In this document: positions 1-12,059 of the stretch, piece by piece
Position numbering within the stretch: position 1 is the first letter of the stretch
Layout of the letters: each line of letters starts with the position of its first letter
Assembly (NCBI GenBank): GCA_029204225.1
Contig: CM055104.1
Location: 49,341,981-49,393,817, forward strand
DNA: 51,837 nt
Direction of reading: 5' to 3'
From: Diphasiastrum complanatum
Lineage: Eukaryota; Streptophyta; Lycopodiopsida; Lycopodiales; Lycopodiaceae
Position numbers and translations under genes: made by a program
The notes under the pieces: model-generated
Seen by the model: only the letters and a program-made list of their open reading frames with translations
The model's database searches: none
Told to the model about the DNA's origin: nothing

Positions 1-1292
1 CAAATTATGAGTGTGTAATGTGTAGGCTACTTTGATTGTAGTGTCATTACAATGGTCGTGACCTGTCTTGTGTTGGTCTCGAGGGAGATCTGCTGGTCTG
101 CCACCTTGTAAGTTGTGACATGAAAGCAATCATTTTTCAACAATCAAAACAATTTCAACAGATGCGTACTGGCTGAGGAAATCCAAGATCCTGAAAATCC
201 ATAGTCGGGCCACATTGTCTACAAGTGATCAAATCTGAAAAGAAGCTGGCGTTAGGGAGTCGCTGCACATGCATTTCTCCAAGAGGTGGATAGCGGCATC
301 ATGCTTCTCATAGGCATTGTCTCTTTTCCTTGAGGAAGAAGCAACCGATGATGCTACTGCTGCTGTTTTTGCAGCAAGAAGGCACTTCCGTCTAGCCTTG
401 CATCAGAATCCAGAAGAATCTAAAATGGCCGCTGCATGAAGCCGCAATCCCCAGAACAGCCGTCCATTCTGATCCAAAGCAGGCTGACATTAAATGCGAT
501 CCAGTATCGACTTGAGTAGGAGGCATTGGCCTGGCAGCCAGTTGAAGGAAAAGTCCCCTTTGTAGCCTTTTCTTTCAATGCTCTGATTTCATCTTCTAGT
601 CTGGCGCGTGAAGAAATCAAGAAGAGAGCGTGAGAGAAATGGAGGCTAGATGGGAGAGACAACCCGTGGAATAAATCTGGTGCCCAAATGATATTTGATA
701 ATGGTAATTGTTTGTGGGTCCTTTCCAGTTCTTGACGGCATTTAAAAAAAAAACTAAAGGTTGGGTCTCTAAGGGTTGTCTTACAGTTTTAAGATAGACC
801 CACTGTGTGGAAATTGGGGTATAATGCATAACAGAGACTAATTTTCGCATAAAGAATCCGTTTTGTCGGAACAAAAGCTGTACATGACTGTTCTACAATG
901 TCTAAGCTCCGTTTTGATTCAAAAATCTAGTGATTTGGACATCGGCAAAAAAACTTATTAAGTTTTTAGTGCAGAAACCCCATTTTTCATTAGGGACAAC
1001 ATAGACTTTAGAAAAAAATGTCAATGTAAAACTTGTTAAAAGTTGTTCAAAAGCTAGTAATTGATTGTCATGGTATGTACAGAATATATATAGATTGAAG
1101 TGAATGTTTTTCAAGGAATTAAGAGGTTAAATTGGTTTTACGAACTAACCAAGTGATAAGCCTAGTTGAGGTGACGTCTTATGCCCTCTCCCTCGGTTAT
1201 GTGCATTTATCATAAGTTAGCTAAGTAAAACACTTGCAGAAAATTCTTGAAACTAAATTGATCATTCATTTACGTCATTGAAGTTGGCTATA
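1..1292. other. unassigned flank
   Basis: No gene is assigned here. A minus-strand frame at about 415-242 has an alanine/lysine-rich, gene-like composition, and 662-420 (minus) contains a short charged stretch (RLEDEIRALKEK) that could be coiled coil. Neither matches a family I know, so they may be scraps of a host or transposon gene. I see no LTR or tRNA priming site just upstream of the gag relic at 1293. Confidence 0.3.
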
Positions 1293-2124
1293 ATGGATCA
1301 AAGAACTTTATTTGATAAATTTGATGGTAAGAACTTTCACACATGGCAAGTCAAAATGAGATTATTATTGACTGAGAAAAATCTGTGGGATCTTGTTGAT
1401 GGTTCCAGAGTTAAGCAAGAAGATTCCAATGACTCTTCTAGTATTGATTTGCATGATAAGAGAGCTACTGCTTACATTGGTCTTGGTTTGGCTGATTCTC
1501 AAATTCATTATTTGGACCTATCTAAGACTGCTCGTGAAATATGACAATCATTGGAAGCCATATTTGGAGCATGTTCTAAAAATGGTAAAATTCTTCTTAA
1601 GCAACAATTTTTTTGCATTAAAGCTAGAAAGTGGAATGAGCTTAAATGATCATGTGAATTGTATGAAGTCAATAATGAATCAGCTTGCTGGAATTGGTTC
1701 TAATGTTCCCGAAGATGATGCTATGGTTGTACTATTAAATAGTATGCCGACTGAGTATAGTAATGTCATTTTTACACTCAAAAACTTGCCTAATCAGTCA
1801 TTAGAAATGATGATAGCTTCATTACTTGAAAAAGAACGTAGGATGCAACATTCTGTTGTTACAATCTCTTCAGATGAAGTCACTTTGTTTACTAAATGGA
1901 AAGCTAATCAGAATAGTAAATCTAAAAGTGGTGAAGGTAGTTCTAAGAGTAAAAAGAACGTTGAATGCTTTTATTGTGGAAAGATGGGACATTATAAGAA
2001 TCAATGTTTAAAGATGAAAGCAGATCTTAAGTCAAAGAAGTCCACTGAAAGTAATAAATAAAAAGAGGAAGTAAACCTAACAACTGTAGCTGAAATGTCT
2101 TATGACAAAGCAGATGCTTGGTAA
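1293..2124 (+). pseudogene. Ty1/copia gag polyprotein relic
   Basis: Gag packages retrotransposon RNA into virus-like particles. The start MDQRTLFDKFDG followed by a W-x-V-K-M-R segment is a typical UBN2/copia gag N-terminus. A CCHC zinc knuckle (CFYCGKMGHYKNQC) lies at about 1969-2010. The reading frame is broken three times: a TGA at 1542-1544 where the family has Trp, a frameshift near 1605-1615, and a TAA at 2059-2061. After that stop the same frame continues for 20 codons to another stop at 2122-2124. Protease, integrase and reverse transcriptase do not follow. I chose the ATG at 1293 because the recognisable domain begins there. It is a dead fragment; family assignment is confident. Confidence 0.85.
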
Positions 2125-2523
2125 TAAATTTGTGCGCATGTACTTTATCTTCTATGAGATTCAGAAAGTTGTTGCAGGATTGCTAAACTTGGAATAAGTA
2201 TCCTAGAAGATGGTTCCTTGGATGCAGAAGTAAGGCAATATCTTCCATATGAGGCAGTTTGCGGATGCATTTGCAGTTTCAGGGAAGGTTATTATCCTTG
2301 GCATAGCTCTTGGACATGATGCAGTGAGCAATTTGTTTTGCATATTCTAGTGGATCTTTGGCTCAAGGGAGGGTGATGGAATTGTTCCACACATTCTCCA
2401 TTTGATGACATCAGATTTTTGCACTAATTGCTAGCATAAATGTAACATCAGTAGAGTTAGGAGTATAATGTACTTGGTTAAGCATGAAGTAACACCTCTA
2501 ACAAAGCTGTCATTGAGAGAGGG
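2125..2523. other. unassigned; ends in a purine tract
   Basis: No recognisable coding sequence. The last bases (about 2513-2523, TTGAGAGAGGG) form a polypurine run directly before the LTR element at 2524. The sequence that resumes after that element (7563) begins TGTTAGAATTAC, so this may be the polypurine tract and 3' LTR start of the copia element whose gag lies upstream. That link is inference. Confidence 0.35.
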
Positions 2524-3766
2524 TGTTGTAAAGCTACCTTTACAAGCTTTTCTTCCGGCGCCATCGGCGCCAGCTATGTCCCCGGCGCCAGCAACGCCCC
2601 TGCTGCTCCTGACACCAATGGCGCCGCCGCTCCCGGAGCCACTGTGACCAGAATCCAGCCGACGCCAAGTTCCTATGGCTGAAAATCTTTGATCGGTTCT
2701 AGCGGAGTCCAGAGAGCTCAGATCGATGTGCAATCACCTCACACGATCTAGGCATGATTAAAGGAAGCCTGGGGATCAATAAAATCTAGAGAGAGAAAAT
2801 GACTTTCTAGAAAGAGAAAATCCTAGAGAGAGAAAAACGTGCTTTACCAACTTGGGTAGAGTGCTTGGTATGAGGGGGGGGTGCCGAATCACACCAATAC
2901 TATAGGGGAGTGCGGGTTGCGACTCAGGGCGAGCTCCAACCAAGTCTCAACCTCTCTTGCTGGAATGTTGTCATGGCTCTCGCCTTGGCATGCTAGCGCC
3001 CCAGAGACTAGGGTCGGTCACACACTTGAAATGTAACCTTCTCAGATTTATCAATAAAGTGAGATTTTTTTCAAACTGACTCTGATTACCTTCCGGGTTT
3101 CAGTGTTCAGTAAAAGCGCCAGTTGTAAGGCCGCTTTCAAAATTTTTAACTTGGCACATAGCTGAGGGTCGTATCCCAGGACGCCAGCGGTATGCCGTCG
3201 GGACCATTCGGTCCGTGGCGCCAACGGTATGCTGTCGGGACCATTTGGTCCAGGAACTGGTTGTCTCCATATATGTCACGGCTTGTGGTTCTGAGTGTTC
3301 CTTGCATGAACGTGAATGGGTTAAGCTCTTGGGGAACGGGCTCTAACCTGTCGGCTGAGTTGGATGGCTTGCTTGAGTGGAAGTTACCTGTTTATGGCTG
3401 TCCAGTCTGGCGTGGCGCCAGGTTGGCTTCTAGCGCTCGTGATGAAGCTTTCAGTTGGTTAAGTCTGATGTAAGTCAGACTGCTTGCTTGGAATGGATGT
3501 TACTCATTTATAATGAAGCTTCAAGTTGATTAAGTTTGATGTATGTTGGGCGGCTTGCTTGGAGGGAAGTCACCCACATCGGGACCCCTGATCTGGCATG
3601 GCGCCAAGTTGGATCTCAATGTTGGTTTTCGGAACTTCAAGTTGGTTAAGTCTGATCGTTGTTGGCGAGTTGGCTGCTTGTATGTCAAGTGGGTTTGGAT
3701 GGCAAGAGTTGAAGGCTGGGAAGCTAAGTCGTGGTTCCCGGCTCCCTTTGAGATGCCTGCGCTACA
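2524..3766 (+). repeat. 5' LTR of the LARD-like element
   Basis: 1243 bp with TG...CA ends. AATAAA near 3053 lies in a polyadenylation-like context. Internal repetition is visible. A unit of about 38 bp containing GGTATGCYGTCGGGACCATT occurs twice near 3188-3252. A segment containing TTCAAGTTGRTTAAGT recurs near 3449, 3524 and 3634. The LTR differs from the 3' copy mainly by scattered substitutions and by about 30 extra bases near 2590-2625. Confidence 0.88.
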
Positions 3767-3768
3767 TG

Positions 3769-3780
3769 TGGTATCAGAGC
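3769..3780 (+). other. primer binding site, initiator tRNA-Met
   Basis: TGGTATCAGAGC is the standard plant tRNA-iMet complement used to prime minus-strand DNA synthesis. It sits two bases after the 5' LTR. Confidence 0.85.
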
Positions 3781-3856
3781 TGACTGGCCGGTCAGCTATG
3801 CGGATCTCACGGAAATGGCCACGGTTTGGGGTTCATCAAGACAACTGTTGTGCAAG

Positions 3857-4244
3857 GTGCTGCCCACAGTGTAAGCATGGGTGCGTCCACGGTCGGGGTG
3901 GTCAGTAGAACGGGGGACTTGATGAGTCAAAGTGCTGCCCTTGAGGTGTAAGCACGGTCAGTTCTTGCGGTTCGGGCTTGGCGTTGTCTGCACGTAGGAC
4001 AGATGAGGCAGTGTGCTGCCATTAGGTTGGTGTAAGCACGGTCTGTGCCTTGTGGGGTGCGGGGCGACATATTCGAACTGTACGGGTTAATCATTGATAC
4101 ATAGATGTTGTTCGAATTCGGGTGTAAAGCACGGGTGGTTAGCTGCCGGTGCGGGATAGTTGCCGATCGTTTAGCTATAAGGGCTATCGACCAAAAAGTG
4201 GTGGGGCGTGACTGAGGCAATGTGCTGCTTAATGGTGAAAGCAC
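3857..4244 (+). repeat. repeated GTGCT...AGCAC stem-loop motif in the leader
   Basis: Four spaced copies of GTGCTGCC(N)GTGTAAGCAC-like sequence occur at 3857-3878, 3932-3955, 4013-4039 and 4222-4244. In each, GTGCT can pair with AGCAC (AGCAT in the first) across a loop of about 12-17 nt. A looser version (AGCACGGG...) lies near 4126. They sit in the untranslated leader just after the priming site, where retroelement packaging or dimerisation signals usually lie. That role is inference. Confidence 0.6.
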
Positions 4245-4520
4245 GGATAGCTGGAGGGGTGTCCTATGTGGGCTGATTCCATGATCGATTTGTATGGGCG
4301 AGGCCAAGCAAAGGTCCGTTGGCAGGACCATCTCAAAGGGGGACCTTGTCTTTGTTACTTGTTAGTAAACCTGCATGAGTGTCTTACTTGTATGTATTCG
4401 TGGTGAGTCTTAGTACTCGTGCTTTGCCTGGTTTGCATGATTGCTTGTGATACAAGGAGCTGATGGCTCGAGAAGGAACCTTTTCTTTTGAAGGCTGATA
4501 CCATCAAACAAAGAGGACTA

Positions 4521-5024
4521 CAGAATCGGTGGGGCGGATTTGCAGTTCGAGTACTCGCACGTGAACGGCAACGAAACAACTCAATGTATGCAAAGGATGG
4601 ATGGCTAGCCTGTTTCTTGGGTTAGTTTCATTTGCGACAACGCCCACCAGACGCAAGCAGGAAGTCAAAAGTTGGAAAGGACAATTTCAGGGGAGATCTT
4701 CTATGGAGCAGTTGGTCTTCATTTTGGGACGGCCACCTTCGGAACTGAAACTCACTGAGCATGGGTGATATCCAGAATCTGTGCGGCGGATTTGCAATTC
4801 AAGTACTCGCACATGAACGACAACGAAACGACTCAATGTTTGCAAAGGATGGATGGCTAGCCTGTTTCTTGGGTTAGTTTCATTTGCGACAATGCCCACC
4901 AGACGCAAGCAGGAAGTCAAAAGTTGGAAAGGGCAATTTCCTGGGAGATCTTCTATGGAGCAGTTGGTCTTCATTTTGGGACGGCCACCTTCGACACTGA
5001 AACTCACTAAGCATGTGTGATATC
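4521..5024 (+). repeat. 252-bp tandem duplication
   Basis: Two head-to-tail units, 4521-4772 and 4773-5024, each start CAGAATCKGTGSGGCGGATT and share nearly all their sequence. The 138-codon minus frame at 5103-4687 arises only because the unit is repeated, so I do not call it a gene. Confidence 0.85.
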
Positions 5025-5419
5025 CAGTATCAGTTGGATTTTTCCTCAAAGGGGAAAGACTAGGATCCTCTTCAGAGATTGGCAACGAGTTGGATCGAGC
5101 CATAATCCTAGCAGATGGGAAGCAAAGTGTTGGAAAGGCTTTTTGTCCGAAGAACTCTACTCTAAGTCCGATTAGTTGATTTTATAAGTGGAGGGGAACT
5201 ATCACACACACCTCTCTCTTGGAGCAAATTTTGAATGAAAGTTGATCAAAATGGGGGCAAATTCAAGGTGACCTAGCCATACTCACACGAGGAGACAGGC
5301 GAACTTTGGACCTAATAAGTTGACAAGTTTTTGTTGTGGAAAGGAAAGTTGGTTATAGGCTTTCTCTGGACCAGCAATGATGAGGAAACATATGAGTACG
5401 TTGGTTTGTGTTACGTGTA

Positions 5420-5775
5420 AGGTAGTTGATCAATGAAGGAACTGTGAAAGTTGAGTCTTGCATGAGAGACTTGGTATTTCGAACGGACGCTAAGGGACAG
5501 TTCACGTTGAGATCGGACTAGTGCAAACTCTGGGTGCATGTGTCTGATTCAAAGAGAGCTACTTGAAGCCAAGCTCGATGTACACTTCTTGTTTTGATTG
5601 TGAGGCAACTGACCAGTGATGGAATTGTGAAAGTCAAGTTTTGCGCGACGGACATTGTGCTTCAAACAAACGCGAAGAGATAGTTTGGATGTGGATCAAA
5701 CTGGTGCGACCCTTTGGCTTTCCACGAGGTCAATGGTTACATTTGGGCTGATTCAAAGAGCTACTTTAAGCTAAG
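5420..5775 (+). repeat. older, diverged tandem duplication
   Basis: The blocks 5415-5575 and about 5600-5775 align end to end at much lower identity. Both contain TGTGAAAGT(T/C)(G/A)AGT, a ...CAAAC(T)... middle and CTGATTCAAAGAG..CTACTT near the end. The period is about 180 bp. It suggests the internal region grew by repeated local duplication. Confidence 0.55.
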
Positions 5776-6328
5776 TGAGAGGTGCATTGCAGAGTACTCA
5801 ATCTTTGCCTACCTTAAAGAGCCAAGATGGAAAAGTATCAAGATCAGGCTGGGACAAGGAGAGAAATCAAGGTGCAGAAGCAACAAGGCACGGAGTGGAT
5901 CAAACGATAAATCCTTTGGCTTAGGGAACCCTGATACCTGTACGGAACTGAACAAATTTGGAGCTCAGGGAGCTCAACACAAAGTGCATCAAGGACAAAT
6001 CAGGAGCTCAAAGGAGTTCCAAAGTCGAAAGTCAGAAGTGACAGGGACGAACATTTCAAAGAAAGGCCTCTGTCACCAGTTAAAAGGTTTTTGGGTTTTA
6101 CGAAAGCGATATCAAATCTACGCTTTTCCCAGACAAAGATATATTTTCAAGTTATGTAATCTTTCAGTACAAAGAGCTGAGCCTCCGACCTGTGGTGTGC
6201 CAGCTTCATCGTTAATAAAAAGTGGCCAGTAAATTGAGTACTGTGCCAAGTAGCTTAAATGTATAGTTATTTTAATTGGGAGACACCTTTACTTTAATTT
6301 GACATCTGATGAGGACATCAGATTTTAT

Positions 6329-6342
6329 AAAGGTGGGGTGGA
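6329..6342 (+). other. polypurine tract
   Basis: AAAGGTGGGGTGGA directly precedes the 3' LTR, where plus-strand DNA synthesis is primed. Confidence 0.75.
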
Positions 6343-7557
6343 TGTTGTAAAGCTACCTTTACAAGCTTTACTTCCGGCGCCATCGGTGCCAGCTATGTCC
6401 CCGGCGCCAACGGCGGCGCCGCTCCCGGTGCCACTGTGACCAGAATCCAGCCGGCGCCAAGTTCCTATGGCTGAAAATCTTTGATCGGTTCTAGCGGAGT
6501 CCAGAGAGCTCAGATCGATGTGCAATCACCTCACACGATCTAGGCATGATCAAAGGAAGCCTGGGGATCAATAAAATCCAGAGAGAGAAAATGACTTTCT
6601 AGAAAGAGAAAATCCTAGAGAGAGAAAAATGTGCTTTACCAGCTTGGGTAGAGTGCTTGATATGAGGGGGGGTGCTGAATCACACCAATACTATAGAGGA
6701 GTGAGGGTTGCGACTCAGGACGAGCTCCAACCAAGTCTCAGCCTCCCTTGCTGAAATGTTGTCATGGCTCTCGCCTTGGCATGCTAGCACCCCGGAGACT
6801 AGGGTCGGTCACACACTTGAAATGTAACCTTCTCAGATTTATCAATAAAGTGGAATTTTTCTCAAACTGACTCTGATTACCTTCTGGGTTTCAGTGTTCG
6901 GTAAAAGCGCCAGTTGTAAGGCCGCTTTCAAAATTTTTAACTTGGCACATAGCTGAGGGTCGTATCTCAGGACGCCAGCGGTATGCCGTCGGGACCATTC
7001 GGTCTGTGGCGCCAGCGGTATGCTGTCGGGACCATTTGGTCCAGGAACTGGTTGTCTCCATATCTGTCGCGACTTGTGGTTCTGAGTGTTCCTTGCATGA
7101 ACGTGAATGGGTTAAGCTCTTGGGGAACGGGCTCTAACCTGTCGGCTGAGTTGGATGGCTTCCTTGGGTGGAAGTTACCTGTTTATGGCTGTCCAGTCTG
7201 GCGTGGCGCCAGGTTGGCTTCCAGCGCTCGTGACGAAGCTTTCAGTTGGTTAAGTCTGATGTAAGTCAGATCGCTTGCTTGGAATGGATGTTACTCGTTT
7301 GTAACGAAGCTTCGAGTTGGTTAAGTTTGATGTATGTCGGGCGGCTTGCTTGGAGAGAAGTCACCCACATCGGGACCCCCGATCTGGCATGGCGCCAGGT
7401 TGGATCTCAATGTTGGTTTTCGAAACTTCAAGTTGATTAAGTTTGATCGTTGTTGGCGAGTTGGCTGCTTGTATGTCAAGTGGGTTTGGATGGCAAGAGT
7501 TGAAGGTTGGGAAGCTAAGTCGTGGTTCCCGGCTCCCTTTGGGATGCCTGCGCTACA
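6343..7557 (+). repeat. 3' LTR of the LARD-like element
   Basis: 1215 bp, same TG...CA ends and internal repeats as the 5' LTR. The shorter length comes mainly from a deletion in the GC-rich segment near 6405-6430. Confidence 0.88.
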
Positions 7558-8407
7558 AAGGGTGTTAGAATTACTATTTATGGGCACTTTGTTGTTTATT
7601 TAGAGACATACTTGAAATGTAACAGATTAATGTGGTAAAGGCCCAATGTGCCTAAAGTCAAGTTTGATATATTTTGGGTCCATCCCCATGTGAAATGGGC
7701 TGAGGACTTTTATGAAAAAGTGTAACCTCTACCTCTCTCTCACGTACTGTAATTCCTCTCATATTGTAGTGTGCAAGTTTAAGGAAATAGCAATAGTGTT
7801 CTCTCTCTCTTTTTTTGCTATGTGAATGCATATGTGCATGCTCTGATTTCACACACATCTTGGATGTCGACGTAGCACACAATGCTTGGCTTAGGTTGAT
7901 ACTCAACCAATTACAATCCAACCGATTGACAATTCAACCGCTCCTCTCATCTTCAATCTACTTATATGGATGGAGAGAAAAAAAAGTTTAATCTAATTTC
8001 TAATTACAAGAACGGTTGGTTAGAAAGGTTCTAATGGTGCTCAGTTTGTCGTTGACAGCGTCCGTGGAGGTGGTTGTCCTCCTAGTACTTTGCTTGATGT
8101 CCTTGTACTTGGAGTGTGAAGATCAGTCCCCTTTCGATCTTTAGGTGTTGTTCAATTTCGTGTCTTGTTCGGGCTTTGCCTTCGTCTTTGAGCTTCCTTC
8201 AATCCTCAAACATCTGACCTTCGTCTTCGAGAGTCCTTCAGCTAAAACCATTATTTGGCGGTTACGATCTGGGGCGGATTTTGCATGTGGGCAGTTCCCT
8301 TGTATTCCTGTAGACTCGAACTCGAAAGCTAACAAAGCTTTATAAGTAGAAACATTTAGTTTTTGCAGTTTACATGTAAGATTGTATCTCTATTTTTGGA
8401 TGATAAT
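7558..8407. other. unassigned; possible copia LTR remnant
   Basis: After AAGGG, the sequence TGTTAGAATTACTA at 7563 looks like the start of a copia-type LTR. It could be the 3' LTR of the element carrying the gag at 1293, pushed away by the LARD insertion. I cannot find its second copy in the window. The rest, including a pyrimidine-rich run near 7725-7810, shows no gene. Confidence 0.3.
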
Positions 8408-9141
<734 letters not shown>

Positions 9142-9617
9142 CTCCCTCTTCGACTAGTTTTAGCTTAACCATAGAACTTTGATCCAACTTTAGAGTGATA
9201 TCCATACTAATTATAGACCTCCTTTCTAACGATCTAAAGTATTTTCCACAATTGATATAGAGATAGTGTCCACTTGGGATGCTTCACTATTTCCTACATC
9301 AATTTTACTTGTTATGATGTGAGTAGAACATGAAGAACCAAAAAGATTGTAAATTAGATTATTTCTCCATGCTATAGACATTGAACGCTCTGGAAAATTA
9401 TAGAAACCAAACAATAAATGTGAGTGATAACCATTTGCTTGTTTGTATCCTTCCTCTTTGTCCTTTCTTGCCATGTATCCACCATGAAACTTCATGAATG
9501 AGCCTCCATCTCCATCTTGCCACAAGATGCCATCATCACTTGATGACTTGATCATGAATGAGTGATATAATGAACTTCCAATAGCTTTATTTCCATCAGC
9601 AAAACTAGCCAAGAATG

Positions 9618-10136
9618 CTAGTACACATGATTGACGCTACTTAAGAAACTTGGAAGACGAATCATAACTTGCTTCCTAGCCAATGACTTGAAGTTGAGGT
9701 GCCCCATACTTTTATGCCAAACCTCTTGAATAGATATTTGCTCTCTTGCAACACATCCAACTTGGCTAGCAATAACACAAGCATCTAGTTTCAAAATTTT
9801 CCCTTGTCTTTTATCTTTTTCAATCAAGGTATCATTCATTTTCATCATACAAGCATCTCCATCAAACTCAACTTTGAGGCCTTTACTTAGCAATTGACTC
9901 ACAATAAACACTAAGTAAGTTCTTGGTAATCGATGGAATGAGCAAAACATTCTCCAAAGGAACATTCCTATTTGTAGAGAGAGAGGTAGGACTTGTGCCA
10001 TTCCCACCATTATTGGCCATGTAGATCACCCTCTTGTCATCTCCATATGCCAACATAGAAGTGAAGTATGTTCATGAAAAGTCATGTGTGAACTTGATCC
10101 ACTATCAATCCACCATGGATCTAGACCTCCATCATT
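9618..10136 (-). pseudogene. copia protease start and GAG-pre-integrase relic
   Basis: On the minus strand near 10122-10085 the sequence encodes WWIDSGSSSHMT, the aspartic-protease D-S-G active site of copia retrotransposons, intact here. Frames are disrupted after it. The 130-codon frame 10010-9618 then carries QLLSKGLKVEFDGDAC and VWHKSMGHLNFKSL, the GAG-pre-integrase domain with its HxxxxH zinc half-site. Coding similarity stops near 9640. The plus-strand relic at 17686-19036 encodes nearly the same protein. Confidence 0.8.
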
Positions 10137-10253
10137 AGCAAGCATACATGAAGACATCACAAAAGTATCATCATTTGTATTTTGAACATCCAAACCATCA
10201 TCATCAAGAGTAAGATTACCTTGTTTGTCTCCTTGATCTCTCTTCTTCTTCTA

Positions 10254-10984
10254 GCACTCACTTGCAAAGTGTCCTTTGATTCCACAATAGAAGCACTAGA
10301 TCTTTAATCTATCTTTCTTTTTGAAGAAGCCTCCCCTTGATCTTGTCCTTTAGACCACTTATTTTTGTTTTTACCCATGAATTTGCTCTTGATGAACATA
10401 GCCTCCTCTCCAACTTGAGATGTTGATGAAGATCCACCTCTTGCTTGAAGTCTATATTCTTCCTTAATCAAGATCTTTTGAAGATCCATCAAACTTGGCA
10501 AAGTTATTTGAATAGAACGACTTTGTACAATGTTAGCATGAGCATCCAACAAACCATTAAGAATAACTTGAACAAGCTCTCTTTCCTTAATGCTCTCATC
10601 AATGCAAGCCAACTCATCATTCAAAGCTTTTACTCTCAGAACAAAAGTATTTGGACTTTCTTCATTCTTTTGCAAACATTGAAAGATTTGTCTTCTTAGA
10701 GTCAACACTCTAGAAGTAGACTTGGATTCATAAAGCTTCCTCAAAGTTTCCCAATCCTCACTTGATGAAGTACACTTATCAACTTCCTTGAGAAGCTCAT
10801 TGGTAACATTCATCTTAATCATATGTCGAGCTCTTTTGGCACTCTTGTCATGATCTACAAAAGATCCAATCGACCTATGCAAAGGATCCGATTTTTTAGT
10901 AGAAGACAATCTAGCATGCTCTAGCATTGATATCTCCTCCAAATCCTTAATAAATGTGCTTGATCTTTTAATAACCTGAAACAC
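10254..10984 (-). pseudogene. copia gag relic
   Basis: A 226-codon frame (10984-10304) includes KRARHMIKMNVTNELLKEV, LYESKSTSRVLTLRRQ and LQKNEESPNTFVLRVKALN, a UBN2-type copia gag core. A CCHC knuckle (CFYCGIKGHFASEC, 10295-10254) follows in another frame and is then broken by a stop. The first 30 or so codons of this frame do not resemble the gag start found at 17686, so the original N-terminus is probably altered. Confidence 0.82.
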
Positions 10985-10988
10985 AAGA

Positions 10989-11000
10989 GCTCTGATGCCA
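10989..11000 (-). other. primer binding site, tRNA-iMet type
   Basis: Minus-strand TGGCATCAGAGC directly abuts the right LTR. It differs from the usual TGGTATCAGAGC at one base. Confidence 0.7.
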
Positions 11001-11643
11001 TGTGAAAAATTTCAGATCATTAAGATCCAAAATGTTCCTTTGATCTTTGGTTAGAAAGACAAACAAATCACCAACCTTGCCAATGTAGAAAAATCAACAT
11101 CTACACTATGAATGAGATGCAAATTCTAATAGATCTTGATCAAACATCAATCAAAACATGCATAAAAAAAGTAGTAGGCTATTGTATTTCACACATGTGG
11201 ATCTAAAAATAGCATTTAATGAGCATTCTACACACAAAATTGCAAGATATCACAAATATGGTGCACCAATGGATAGATGACCCAAAGAGAACCATGTATA
11301 AGCATGAAATGAGATAGAGAGGGAGAAGATCTCTTCTTTCCATGAGTTATATCCTTTTATAACAGGTCCAAACCTAACTTCAAATTTTGGTTTCACTCCA
11401 TAATACAAAACCCTACTATTATTGTGACTAGATTCAATGTCTCTACTACTCAAATTGAATCTACCAAAAACTCGTGTTCGATAGTTTCCCACACTCTCCA
11501 AAAGTATATATTCAAATGATTTTAGACCAATATAACTTTGAAAAGTCAAACTCTAAGTCTACTATGAAATTGGCCTCAATTTTGTATTTGACAATTTATC
11601 AAACTATGACCAATCTTGACTACATTAGTTGAAACCTTTCATA
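11001..11643 (-). repeat. 5' LTR (right) of the minus-strand copia derivative
   Basis: Direct-repeat partner of 8408-9141. It starts TGTGAAAAATTTCAG and its last bases read TTTCATA where the partner has TTTCACA. Confidence 0.82.
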
Positions 11644-12059
11644 GTAATATATACACGTTTACATTTGAAATTCTATTCTATACAACCCTTTAAAAAATGG
11701 CCTCATTGCCTTCATTGCCACCATGAAAAATGGACTAACCACAAAATGTCTCCTATGGAATCGAGACTGATACTGTGCTGCAAAAATTTTGTCCAGCTTT
11801 TACAATTGTATTTGTAATCTCTGAAGTTTTATCTTTAAGCTCTATACAAAATTTGGGACCTAATCTATATCTTCTATTTGAATCTGGAAGGAAAAAGTCA
11901 AAATAGTTGCCGAACATATCAATTTTCTTGGCTAAATAAGATTCCTATTCATTATTATAGTTAGAATAAAATTTTTTTTTACCAAGGATCGTATGGGATT
12001 CTAACAAAAAGATTATGCACAGGGTTTAAAACTGATGTCGAGACAATATTTATAGATTT
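11644..12059. other. unassigned; downstream of the H3-like pseudogene
   Basis: No clear gene. Read on the minus strand, the frame that ends at the TAA at 12060 continues for about 25 codons with residues loosely like those after the Ser/Pro linker of the second H3-like gene (LDDFVYIKVESIL region). It may be a decayed continuation. I see no Ulp1-like motif here. Confidence 0.3.

Larger units (their letters stand above)
2524..7557 (+). mobile_element. non-autonomous LTR retrotransposon (LARD-like)
   Basis: Two direct repeats of about 1.2 kb, each running TGTTGTAAAG to GCGCTACA, bracket a 2.6-kb internal region. A priming site for initiator tRNA-Met (TGGTATCAGAGC) lies two bases after the first repeat. 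A polypurine tract (AAAGGTGGGGTGGA) lies directly before the second. Flanks are GAGGG and AAGGG, a plausible 5-bp target duplication with one mismatch. The internal region has no gag, protease, integrase or RT motif in any frame. Its longest open frames (172 codons at 5714-6232; 138 and 134 codons on the minus strand) resemble nothing known. It must have moved using another element's enzymes. The LTRs are far more GC-rich than the surroundings, with repeated GGCGCC palindromes. Confidence 0.88.

Noticed and set aside
3192-3473. 93-codon frame repeated at 6983-7264
   Set aside because: The two frames are the same position in the two LTRs; LTRs are not expected to code, and no domain is seen.
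4687-5103. 138-codon minus frame containing two copies of one peptide
   Set aside because: It arises from the 252-bp tandem duplication and has no gene features; both copies of the peptide are the duplicated DNA.
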